Part shown: positions 1-12,700 of the stretch, one piece after another | Position numbering within the stretch: the stretch's first letter is position 1 | Layout: each line of letters begins with the position of its first letter | DNA from: Trichobilharzia regenti | Taxonomy: Eukaryota > Platyhelminthes > Trematoda > Strigeidida > Schistosomatidae | Length of the DNA stretch: 64,000 nt | Direction of reading: 5' to 3' | Assembly (NCBI GenBank): GCA_944472135.2 | Contig: OX235262.1 | Coordinates: 59,430,440-59,494,439, forward strand | Translations under genes and position numbers: made by a program | Notes under the pieces: model-generated | The model's input: only the letters and a program-made list of their open reading frames with translations | The model's database searches: none | What the model was told of the DNA's origin: nothing

Positions 1-425
1 AGGTAATTCTTTTAGTAATGACTATCTCATTGCCCCTCTTAGCTAAACTTCTTGTTTATTCATGTTATTTTTAAGTTTTTCTTAATCCCTATTTACACTA
101 CCATATTTTTATATCCGAACTTCCTGTCTATTTTGTCACTTTATTATTCCTACATATTTAATCCCTGATTGCATAAACAATTATTCCTCACATTAGTTAT
201 GACCCCCCACCAGATTTTTTATCCAAACACCCTGTCTATTGTTGTTATTTCTACATTTCTAACCCCCAGTTGCACAATATGCCAATCTTCTCAGTAATTA
301 TGGTGCTACTTTGTTTGAGTTTCATCCATCCCGCTGTTTATTATGGCACCTTAATTCCTAATTTTAATTTTTACTAGTTTGACCCTTGACCAGAAATTGT
401 TCTGGAACTTTCCGATCCATTTGTT
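1..425. repeat. Degenerate tandem repeat, unit about 100 nt
   Basis: Recurring blocks of the type ATCC-AAC--CCTGTCTATT, then TT-TTCCTA-AT-T--CCC, spaced roughly 100 nt (around 115, 225, 330, 410). Copies are strongly diverged; no coding signal. Lies in an NT5C3 intron or upstream region. Confidence 0.4.
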
Positions 426-628
426 ATAAATACACGAATGTACAGCCTAGTTGATGACTTCGTCGAAGAAGGAATTTTCTTCGCTGCAACTATCTTCTTA
501 ATAATTTTTGTTCAATTAGCATTTCAAGGGAAAATCTTGATGTATATATCAGTAATATATATATATTTTTTGCTATTAGAACATACTTTAATGCGCCTAC
601 TCATTAATCTGTCTTTTCTATTTCTCAG

Positions 629-702
629 GGAAATTGTTACAGATTTCGATCGTACAATGTCAAAATATCGTCATAACGGGGAAATTATTCCAACATGTCA
701 TG
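629..702 (+). CDS. NT5C3: NT5C3 exon with HAD motif I
   Basis: Acceptor TTTCTCAG ends at 628 and donor GTAGAT starts at 703. The first G completes a codon begun in an upstream exon. Encodes EIVTDFDRTMSKYRHNG and IIPTCH; the DFDRT segment supplies the HAD nucleophile and general-acid Asp pair. Confidence 0.9.
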
Positions 703-3700
703 GTAGATTAGTTTTCAAATATCTGATTAGTTTTTCTTGTTTCTTCAGGTATTTTTGAATCAGATCCTGAATTAACTGAGACAACAAAATCTCTTGTAAG
801 TCAGTCATTCAGTGTTTAGAGTTGTTCAACCTATTAATGCGTTTAACCTATTTAACTTATGCCATATACCAATGATTGGTTGAGATGTATAGTTGTATTT
901 CATTCACACCAACTAGTAGTACTTGCTTGTCAGACGGGATGGCTATTCCGCTCTTATTTTGAGCCGAGATCATCATCATCATCATTAGTGTATACCCGGT
1001 ATGACTGAGCTCAAAGAGTTTAAGTCACTTTACAATTTTGTAGAGAATGGTTATAAAGGTATAACAATTTCATACAATCTATCAATCAATCCCTACTGTG
1101 TACCACCGTGGGATTATGCTTGTTTTCTTGATTACCAACTATTACAATAGCAAGCAGATTGCATATATTATAATCGGAATAATTTCGTTTGCCAAAGGAA
1201 ACCTCGAACTGCGTAAACTTGTAAGTGGCGAATTCCCTTATAGATTGAAAGTTAGTTCAATTTGTCACTATTTCGTCGAAGTAGCTAGCAGAGTTCTGGT
1301 GATTTGACCTGATTTCGCTCCTTTGAGTTTTTAGTCACATTGGATACACCGTTGACACGAGCACGACCCAAAAAAATGAGGGAAACAGCCTTGTGTGGTG
1401 TTTAGATCACTTCGATCTGGCTGGTTAGTGCAAGTGGTATCCAACTACTTATATTAGTCAGTCAGTAGTTTATGGTTGTTTATTCGATGGTTATTTATAG
1501 TACAGTCAAGTGTTGGTTTGAAAGGATTTGACTGGCCACAGGATTGATCACGAGTTGACATGGCAAAGTTAAACTTTAGACACCACTAACAACCAATCAG
1601 CAAACGACCTTGAACGGACCAGTCACATTAAAGAGGCATATATGATGAATGGAAATGTATATTTGTAGAAAAAAGCATTAAATAGAGAATAAAAATGTTA
1701 CATGGGATATCTTTCTCGAACATGTGAGAGAAAATCGGTGACTCTAAAGAATAGCGGCCCAAACCGAAACGACCTTTTAACGCAAAAATGACCTTGACAG
1801 GGACAACTTCGGCCAATGAGAAGGCTCAAAAAGGAAGGCGCATAATTGTAAAAAACGGTTTATATAAAAGTAATGCAATCATAATAAACAGTTACAAAGG
1901 ATGGCGCTCGCGTATATGTCTCAAAAAAACCTCCCAGTTTCTCATGGGAGTCTTCATAGTCATATGAAACCAGTTTCGGTACATAAATTCATCCAGGTAA
2001 CTGTAAATCATGGGATTTCTCGATCCATTAACCGCTCTTATACGTCTTTTTAGACGACTCCTAAAACTTTCAATCGAACTGGTGTGTGTTCCATCTAAAG
2101 GATTCCGGAAACCGTCCGTATGATTAACAACATGATGAATGTACCCATGATTCGATAATTGACGGTATCCACTCCATTCATCTGTATGAATAGTCGTCCC
2201 CGGCAACACCAAACGCTTCATAATAGGCACTAATACTGCTGCACTGAGACTGGGAATCGCTTCTATATACCCTTTGCGCAGTGTCGTGTCGTAGATACCC
2301 AGTATCCACTACTGGTTTGCTTGTAATCTCCCACGGTTGTATTTCCTTTTTATAAGTACAGTCTCATCGATATGGACTATGCTGCCGACTCCTCCGAGAA
2401 CTTGAGTCAGGGTGTTCATTTTTCAGGAGGAAACATCTCTGCAGTAGTTGTACCATTGCACTGCTGACACCTCTGAATTTTCTGTTTTATAAGCTGTAGC
2501 TGTGACTGCTCTTTTCAGGACCCAGAAGTTACAGATCATTAAAATTTTCGTCAAAGGTAGTTTAGACCTTGAGAGAAAACTTCCTAAGGGATCTGTAAAC
2601 TAAAAAACAACGACAAACCTTCTCGAACCGATTTCTTCCTTCGGCACTCAATACATCTGTATACAAAGCCATCAATGGCTTCTGTCTATTTTTGTATATG
2701 CATAACTCCTCCACATTGGCAAATTTTCGACAAAGCTATCAGTCCGTTATCCAAAAAGTAATCGAAAACATCCATGATTACTTACGAAAATGATACAGTC
2801 AGCTGATTCCTTCCTCAAGGTCACTTTTTTGTTCGAAGGTCGTTTCGGTTTGGGCCGCTATTCTTTAGAGTCACCAGAAAATCTCCCAGTTTAGCATGGG
2901 ACTGCCAATGGAGAAGTTACACCATATCCTGTACATATATTCATCCAAATAACCATAAATGAGATCCTTTTGAGATCCATTTATAGCCCTTATCCTATTT
3001 TTCAACCTGCCCCAAAATCCTTCAATAGAATTTGTATGTGTCCTTGTAACGGGATCCACAAAATCACTTGAATGGTTGACTCTATGATGAATATATCCCA
3101 GAGATGACAGTGAATTGTAGCCTTTCCACTCGTCGGTGTGTATAATTAACCCCCACTTAACAAGTCTGGTAATAATAGGTATAAGAGTAGTTGCTTTTCT
3201 ATCTGCTATCCTTAGGGAGAGAAGCGACCTAGCGAAAAAAGTTCCTACGAAATATTAAAGTTATCAGCTTACTCTCTCTAGCGTTAGTAGGCTTCAAACA
3301 TATAGCACAACGATGAACAAACCCATCAGTTGATTTGGTATAGCTTTTTAAAGTCGTGATACCGCCACACAAACAAATTCGCTATTTCCGGCGCAACTCA
3401 AATCCAGGAAATACTGGAAAACGCTAACCTCTCGAATTGCAACAATAGCTTTGTAAGGTCACGCATTAGAAATGAATCAAGCGCTATAAAACATTGAACT
3501 GCGTTCGTGAACCTCATTGGATAATTCGATATCGTTCGTGAATCTCATTGGCTAATTCGCTGATTGATAGTTAGTGGTGTCGAAAGTTTAACTTCGCCGT
3601 TGACATCAGTTAGTGACAGAACCATTGAAAACCAAGACAAAACTAGACACTTGTTTTCATCTAGTTTGGGACTCTTCATCAGTACCCACTCACTGGAGTT

Positions 3701-6700
3701 CAAACCCAGCACCTTCCGGTTACGTGGCGAGCTCGCAGACCATTCAACTACTGGGAGCCGACCAAACGTCTGTAAATTCAACCTTCCGCCAATGTCACAG
3801 GCGACCAACTGTCCTCTTGCATGACTTGGTTAACCCCTCTGGTATCAGACGGACCGCATATTGTAATCTGAATAATTTCGGTTCCCAAAGGGAACTGCGG
3901 GTGTAATTTCACCTCGAGTTGTGTAAACTGTAAAAATCGTGAATTCACTTGCAGGTTGCATATTTGACTTACTTGAAACTATTTTTTTCCATATAAACTG
4001 TTACATAATCTGTGCAGTATGGCGGATTGATGTGTATCATATTTATATTATGTATATAGCGGTTATTGTTTAAAGTGTATTTCCACTGAATCTCATTATT
4101 GTCTTGTCAACAGCTCCGTAGTATTTTTGACTTCCTTTAGTGTTCGGCGTTTAACACCTTTTTGAGAGTTGGTTTGTAAGGATTAGATTTGCTTTTAAGA
4201 GTTTGGCCACGAACTGATATCAGTTAGGGAACCATTGTAAACCAGCAGGGAGTAATGGACAGCTATTTTATCCTAGTTTTGGGAATCACCAGCAACATGC
4301 ACCCACCGTTATCAGGGTTCGAACCCCAGGACCTTACGGTTACAAGCCAAGCCACTGGGATCCGACTCTTCAATGGTCAGCGCATGAATTATAACTTCGA
4401 ACACCTTGACAAGATCAGACTAGAAAAGTTGTTTCACTATTAGCTCAATTATCACTATTTTACTTTTCAAATGTAGACGAAATAACACCTAGATGCCTTT
4501 TGAGGGTGTTCAGTGTCTTTCTTTATATTTTCAATTACTAATGATGAGAATAAAATATTCATCTTTATTCTTTCTTTTTCTTTTTTCTTTCGTCTCATTC
4601 TTCTATAAAATTAGTTGATTGAATTACGGAATAAATATTATCCTATTGAAATGGATATTAACCTAAAAGAAAGTGAAAAAATTCCACATATGATTGAATG
4701 GTGGGAGTCAGCACATCAAGCCATAGTTGACTGTGGTATACATAAGTATACACTTGAGAAAACAGTTAAAGAAAGTCGTTTAGTTTTAAGGTGAGTTATA
4801 ACATTTTTTTTAGATTTATAGTTTTTCAACTACTAAGGAGGTGTATGATCTCTCCTCTAAACACCTTTGTGTAAGGGATATTTTAATGAAGGGATTCTTT
4901 GGAAAACTTTTCTGCCTATATCAGAAGTATATTTCAGTTAATTTCTGTGGGTTATTTTGTAGACTTGGTGGTGCTACATTGTCGAATAGTTTAGCTGGAA
5001 TGATTGGTATAAATGATCGTTAATGGAAATTTGGAAGGGTTCACCTTGTACCAGTAGGGAATATAGGGTTTAATGTTTTAAAGAAATCAATAGTGTATGA
5101 AATGGCTATGTGGATCATTTGCCATGTGGATGGATCTTTCACTTTATAGTATTCCTTTCTTAGAGAAGTTAAGTGTTTTGAATGTATAACTCTGGTGCGC
5201 CATTGTAACCTTCGTTTACACAGAGACAAGAAAGACAGTAACACCATCATTTACTGAGAATGTGGGTACATTTCTGGTGAGAGCTGTCTGCAAAACAAAA
5301 TTGTAGATAGCAATCGACGTCAATGTTCACGTCACAAATTGGGGTCATGAGAAAAAAAAACACGAACAAAGCCTGATCTTGAGGAACTCAACAACCAATC
5401 ACAGCAGACTTTGCGTGGGCGGATACGACTCGCAGATATATCACCGAACTGTCTAAGAAATGGCTGCCAAGAGGTGACAGAATAATCTTCAGCAGGAGAA
5501 CAACCAGTCAGAAAAGACTGCTTCTCTGCTAACAATAAGGAATAATAATGTACATAAAAATCTATAAATATCTGTTGATTTTCTCAATAAACGATCTGCT
5601 GTCTGGCCCTTGTCGGCAAAGTTAGACCTAAGCACCACTAACTACCAATCAACGAGCGATATTCAACGGGCCAATCACATTAATGAGGGGATTTTGATAA
5701 AGGAAAACGTATATTTACGAGAAAAAAAACATAAAAACTGCATAAAACTGTTACATAGGGTATCTTTCTCTAACATGTGACAGAAACATCTCCCAGTTTA
5801 GCATAGGAGTGTCAACAGAAAAGTCACACCACATTCTGTACATATATTCATTCAAATGACTATAATGAGATCCTTTTGAGATCCATGTATAACCCTAACC
5901 CTATTTTTAAATCTTCCCCGAAATGGTTCTATAGAATTCGTGTGTGTCCCTATAATTGCAACCACGAAATCACTAGAATGGTTCACTCTGTGATGAATAT
6001 ATCAAGAGATGACAGCGAGTTATAATCTTTCCAATCATCAGTATGTACTATTGATCCCTTTTTATTGAGAAAATCAAGAAGAATTTATAGCTTTTTATGT
6101 ACATTATTGTCAGTGGAGAAGCAACCTCTTCTGATTGGTTGTTTTCTTTCTGAAGTTTATTCTATCATACCTTTGTGACCATTTCTCAGAAAATGAAGTC
6201 ATATATCTGCGAATCATATTTCTACACTTTAACTCCGCTGTAATTGGCTGGTGATTTTCTCAAGGCTAAGCTTTGGCATTGTTTCCCTCATGACCCTGAT
6301 TTAGGACGTGAACATTGACGTAATTTGTTGTCTACAGTTTAGGCCTGCAGACAGTTCTCACCACAGTATGAGTGAGTACTGATGAAGAGTCCCAAACGAG
6401 GGTGAAATAGCTGTCCAGTATTCCCTGCAAGTTTTCCAATGGTCCTCTAACCTATGCCAGTCCATGACAAAATTTTTTCTTCAAAGCTTCGTTTATTTAC
6501 TCAATGATTTGAAACATTTATTTCTCGATACAAATTTAAATCAAGCAACAGAGGTTCATAAAACAGGTTGTAATGAATTTATTGAATTTTGGTAGAACTC
6601 TTCAGTACTCTTCATACAACGATATACATATACTATTAGAAATGTATTGGAGAGATATAAAACTGTTAAATGGACTACGTTGAATAAATCATTCAAAACG

Positions 6701-9700
6701 ACAGGTGTGAATGTTTTTCAGGTCATACTTAGATAGACAGATAAGGAAGAAAAGGGTTTGAGAAATTAAAATTAAGTGTATGAAAACATTTATGAACTAT
6801 ATTTTTTTGACTATAGCTTGATTCCACACCATATTTTTGGTACAAGTATGGGATTTTCAGCATGTGATATCGGTAGTCCAAATTTTGTAGGCCGACCAGG
6901 TGTGCATCGGAAGGGGATCGAACCCCGGACCGTGTGCATGGTCGGCGAGAGTCATAACCTCTGTGCCACCGACGCACAAATCGTGGAGGTATCAAATCGT
7001 ATATTTTCCTACAGATTATTTTGTGAGTACATGACATTTAATTTAAGTTAACAAATAAAATTCAACATAAGAGGATTATCTTAATCAAAAGTGGAGGCAT
7101 ACGCGAACACCATTATTCATATCTGAGTGAAATCACTAACTGTCATTGGTTACGGAACCATTGAAAATCCAGGGGATACTGGACAGTTATTTCATCCTAG
7201 TTTAGATGCTTCAGCAGAGTACACATCCATGACCCCACTTGGGAGCGGGGCCCAGATATTCAGATTACGAGGCGATCCGCTTAATTGTTTGGCCACTTGG
7301 ATGGAATTCAATGTCCTATGAATTCTAACTCTTCCCGATTCTCATTATGTAGTGCCACTTTCAGCTAATTTCACTTGGGATAGTATTTGTCCTTACATCC
7401 AACACAATGGACCCGACTGGTCACAACTTCTTCCTAGGACTCTCAGAAACTTCATTCTGCCGTTAGCCCCTAGATAGCACTAGATTGGGTTTCAGGGATT
7501 TGATCAGGACCTGATATAGCATTTAAACCTGTAACTGAAGATTTTTCAAACTTTTTCTAGTTCCAGTGGGTTTCTGGTTAGTTAAAAAAAAGATCTACAG
7601 CGTTCGCTCCTTTCGATCTTGATTTCTCGAAAAGTGTCTGCAATGTATGTTATGGCATCAAAGTTTGAGTGTTTGCTTTTATAGACACAACTGAATTATA
7701 AATTCTTGGAAATTCGGCCTTTCACATGAATAAGATTGTTTTTTTAAATTTATTTTTTTCAATTATAGCTTGATTCCACACCGTATTTTTGGTACAGATA
7801 TGGAATTTTCAGCATGTGATATCGGTAGCCCAAATTTTGCAGGCCGACCATAGATATCAGGTGTGCGTCTGCAGGGAATCGAACCCCAAACCATGTGCAT
7901 TGTCGGCGAGAGTCCTAACCACTGTGCCACCGACGCACTCTATGATGCGTGTCTTATATTTTAAATAGTCCTCTGATGTTGGATTTGATCTATGCGGAGT
8001 AACAACTGTGTTACCGTTCACAATTTTGGAGTATTTTGTGAAAACAATTCTTTGGTTAGTTAATTTTACTCCCTAAAAATTTCAGTACAGTATGTATGTT
8101 GAATTGCGCGCAATTTCATGCTACCTTGTTTCGCCTACTTTAATTTTATTTTCTCATATTTTTAGGGAGAAAGTGGATAGTTTTCTTCAATTGTTACATA
8201 ACCACAATATACCTGTTTTGGTTTTCTCTGCTGGACTTGGTGATGTTATTGATTTATTTCTACATCATTCAAATGTTCATTATGATAATATGCGTGTTGT
8301 ATCGAATTTTATGCAATTTGATAATGATGTAAGCATATTACCACTATTACTATTATTATTCTGTCAGTAGAATTTGTTATTTTTTTGTCTAAGCATTAAT
8401 ATTATTGACCATTTACCACCTCTTAGATGCCTAGTAAAATTAAGGGTTTCGGAAGCACATCTACATTTCAATCTGTTCTCCAATGTCTTTCCAAGCTGGT
8501 GCTCCACATACTGTCATTTCCCTTCACATTATCTCCTCTAAGTCATCCACGGATCTACGCCCAGCTCATCGTTTCCCGTCCCAGTGCCACTCGACAGCCT
8601 ACTTACCGTAATAGATTCTTGGTTGACTCCCCGCCAGAGTTCCTGGTTGCTTGTCCTTTCTGAAATTTAATCAGTAGCTGGCTTTGATCTGTACTCAAGA
8701 TGAGATGGTCTTCTGGAAATGATAAGTGACAAGAGACTCTCTCAACGAACCAACCAAGAACCTGTTGTCCAGTGAATGTGACGAATAAAACAGAAATGGT
8801 TTGGGCATATGCTGTTAAAACCGTTGAGTGATATCGCACACAGACTGTCGAATGAAACTAGAATGGAAAGCCGACTAATTGGGCGTGTGCGTTATTGTGT
8901 GACACTGAAGAAATCGTGTGAAAAAGAAATGAAAGCCTATATATAGTCAATTATGGAGACAGCTAAAAGAGACTGCATTAGTTAGGCAAGGTGAATTGAA
9001 GATGGGTTTCTGAAGTCCTACAATCCACTTGCAACCAAAGGGAATAATATAATAATAATAAACAAAGCGTACACCTCCGCATGTGGCTCAACCTTACAGT
9101 CAAAGACTTCAGCATTGATTGACGTCATATTTCGATTTGGGTCAGATTGAGCTGACTGACCGAGTTTTAACATCGAACTTTGCACAGATGTGCAACAGTT
9201 CTAGTTGCCACATTCTATGTAGTACACAAAAGTAGAGAGAAATTTAAAAAAAAGTCAAAAAATCAGATCCAAGTAGCTGAATGGTCTACGAATTCGCCTT
9301 GTAACCGGAAGGTCCTGGGTTCGAGCCCCAATAAGTGCGTACTGTGAAGAGCCCTGAACCAAGGTCAAACAACTGTCCAGCACTCCCTACTGGTTTTCCA
9401 ATAGTTCTCTCTTTCTCTAACTGATGCCAAATCGTGATCAAACCTGTAGCCAATCAAATCTCTGCAAATTAACACTTGATAAGAACACTTGATAATGAAC
9501 AAAGAAAGAATAATTACTTGGAGACACATAAACACTTAATGGGTACGAGAGATTACGAAGAGTGAATGCATCTGCACTAGTGAGAACGATTTTGAGCCAT
9601 ATCACTAACAAGCACAAAACATTGGTTCTTTAATATTTCTAGAACCCCAAACAGACAGTATACACCTCCCTACGTGGTTGGTGCAAACCATCTGTCAAAA

Positions 9701-12700
9701 GCTTCATGAGTTCAACCCTAACTCTTTTTCAACGTAACCCGTTGTCGGCTGACATTGTCTGTTGGGGAGGGAGGCGTTGGCTTAGAATGTGTTACACGTT
9801 TCCTACCCATCTCAGTTGATGTAGTTTCACAACCTTGTCGACTGAATTCCTTTTCTTACTCAGCAGTACTACACCTAACCTCACCATACTATACCATTTA
9901 ACATGAGAGATAGGAAGCAAAGACCTTTGCTCAAAGACGCTTAGTCTTTTCATATATATTTCACTTTCAATGGCCATGTCTCACAATCGTAAAGAATATA
10001 AAACAGAGAGGAAAACAAAATGAGAATAATATAATCAAGTGTCACAGAAAGAATTGGGGGAAAGTGAGGGGAATAAATGAAAACAGAATGTGATGTGTCA
10101 TAAATTGAGGTCGATGGGCTTGTTTTCTTCCTGTTTTAACACTTTGTTATTATTATTGTTTCCTTTAATTCCTAGAGGAAGATAGGGTTTCAGCTTCACG
10201 TCTCCGTTGTGTTCGGTTCTCTGCCAACGTTTTCACCTGGCTCCACGTCTCCCCACATGCTTCCATTTCCTCTTCGCATGACCTCCCCCATGTCAACCTC
10301 GCACTGACGACCAACTCTCCGCTTCCCATTCAGTCGGGTTCCACTCGAGCGATGGCCTGCTGTATGATGTCACTCACTTGATGGTTTTCTCGGAGTATGT
10401 CCAATCCACCTCCACTTCTTCCTGCATATTTGTTACACAATTGGTTCCTGCTGGGTTGGTTGGTTCGCTCCCATCTGATTTTGAGTAGTAATGAGCGAAG
10501 ACAGCTGTAGATGAAAGTGTGTAATTTATTTGAAGTGCCCATCGGGACGCGGAGCCAAGTTTCTGATCCGTATAGGAAGTAGCACTGATTTCACTTTGGA
10601 GTTGAAAATCCGGATCTTATTTTCTCATGCTGAAGAGTGCTGCTGACTTCCATACAGACTTGAGAGAAATGAAAGCTTGCCTTGCTTTCCTGATCCTTAC
10701 GTTACGCCATGTTGTTTAAAAAAATAGAAAATAAACCATTTTCTGCAGTTTTTAACACAAATTATTTTTAAAACCGCCAGTCGAGACGTATTCTATTTAA
10801 AATTAATATGTATAAAACTTTGGCACTGCGACAGTGTGTAATTACATATTATTTTTTGTTTATTGGATATATACCACACGGTGAAACAGTATTATTATTA
10901 TTGGATAAAAAAGTTTCAAATATAATTTACTGCTCATAATCGTATCAGCAATCGTACCTACACAAATTTGGAACTTAATTCTTATAGTTCTTATTTCACC
11001 TTCTTATTAGTCTTAAGATTGGTAGAGAGTTTTCCAGATGTTCAGGAGAGATATAGACTCATTTCTATTGCGCCTTGTTCTGAGTTTATTCTATATGCAA
11101 CACTTCAGTTATCAATGTTTCCCTCCATCCTGTTACGTTAGATTGTAAGACTGAGTTTGCATTGAAACTGATATGTATCCACATATATATATTTATGTGT
11201 GTGCGTGTGTATGTTGGTCTCTCTTTCTGTTTGCTCGCTTAGTCTGTGACCATTTCACTTGTATGAACCTGTCTCCTTTAACAATGTATATTCCCCCTAT
11301 ATTATATATAATATGAGTGTTTGTTGACAGTCTGTTGCTTGGTGACATATATCCATATTATATGTGTGGTTGTTGACATGTCTGCTATATTTTGTTATGT
11401 ATATATGGATCGATAATAATTTTTTAAAATAATTTTTCCTTCACGTTCCCAGTGGAACATAGGGCTCCAAGCTAGTGGCTTGAAGTTTCTGTAGCAGTGT
11501 TTAATTTTTACAGGATGGGGTCGCTAGCCTCATGCCCAACCTTTCCTCTTTACCAGCATTATTTCTGGCTCAGTGAGGTAAAGGAGTGCGCCGGCCGGGG
11601 ATCGAACCCCGGACCATATGCATGGTCGGCGAGCGTGCTAACCGCTATACCACCGACGCACATATGGATCGATACTTCATTATAATTAGCCATTCATGTT
11701 AAGACTGTCTATTGATTGTTCACACACTTGTCTGGATGGTTATATATATATCGCTCAACAATCTTGTGTGACTGACTTACTTATTTTTGGTGTGATACCA
11801 CTTATTGCTTCTCCTTGTGTTTGGAAAATAGAAGTATCATCGCAAACCTAGTGGTCTTCTGATTTCCGCCTTCTTGCGTCAGGACTATTAGTTTCTCGAC
11901 CAGTACATAACAGAAACCCATTCATAATGAGATGACATCAGTTGGAGAACCATTGGAAAGCCTGAAGGGAGTATTGGACAACACTGTTTTGTCGTGGCTC
12001 CTTGAGATTCCTCAGCAGTACGCATCCACAGCCACGGTTCGAACCCAAGACCTTCTAGTCACAAAGCTAGCGAGCTCGTAGACCATTAAGCCAATGGGAC
12101 TCTATCCAATGGCCATTCCATGAATTCTAAATACTGCTAATTCACAATATGGCGCGATCACTTCACAATGTCTTCTTCAACGGTGGGTGCGTACTGTGAC
12201 GAGTCCTAAACTAGGAAGAAACAGTTTTCCAGTACTCCCTGTAGGTTTTTCATTGGCTCTCTGATCAATCAAACAAAATCCCTACGTAGCCAATACTTGC
12301 AAATTATGTTGGTCACAAGATCCCATGGAGCCTACTAAATAAAATAATTTAGTGTCTATCGAATACCTTGCATTGATTATAAGGTCAAATAATGCATAGA
12401 TTGAACTAATACAACAGGGTCAATCAGATTACCAGAGCATGAAAGACTAACAAAATCTAGATTAATTTACTCTAATAAGATAAGAAATCTCAAGAAAAAT
12501 AGCTCGTCTACAGCACTACACACATACAGCTACATACAACCATACATTAAGATGGGATAGTCTTGAAATCTAATATAGGAAGGTTGCCAAGAAACTTAAC
12601 CTTAAGTTCCTATTATTTGCGAAAATGCTCCGAATCGATAACTACTACGATCGTCAATTATCGACTTTAACTCCAAAACACCAGTATTTGCTGTAGCTTA

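Larger units (their letters stand above)
1562..3598 (-). mobile_element. Outer Merlin DNA transposon
   Basis: Terminal inverted repeats: 5' GGCAAAGTTAAACTTTAGAC from 1562 and its near-complement ending GAAAGTTTAACTTCGCC at 3598. Both sides carry the 8-bp duplication GTTGACAT (1554-1561, 3599-3606). Merlin elements make 8-9 bp duplications. Without the nested insertion the element is about 890 bp. It holds a transposase remnant at 2884-3231. Confidence 0.88.
1530..3790 (-). repeat. SINE-B copy split by nested Merlin elements
   Basis: The left piece (to 1561, GATCACGAGTTGACAT) and right piece (from 3599, GTTGACATCAGTTAG) are the two halves of a SINE-B separated by a Merlin element. The right part holds the degraded hammerhead (3625-3705) and the tRNA-like head with B-box (complement of GGAGTTCAAACCC). 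Confidence 0.75.

Noticed and set aside
438..758. 106-codon open frame as a stand-alone gene
   Set aside because: It spans an NT5C3 exon (629-702) and the following micro-intron; the rest is hydrophobic AT-rich translation with no family match.
8427..8663. 78-codon plus-strand frame
   Set aside because: Antisense to an RTE-1 3' fragment.
11585..11661. tRNA gene on the minus strand
   Set aside because: Same pseudo-tRNA head, within a SINE-C flanked by a target duplication.
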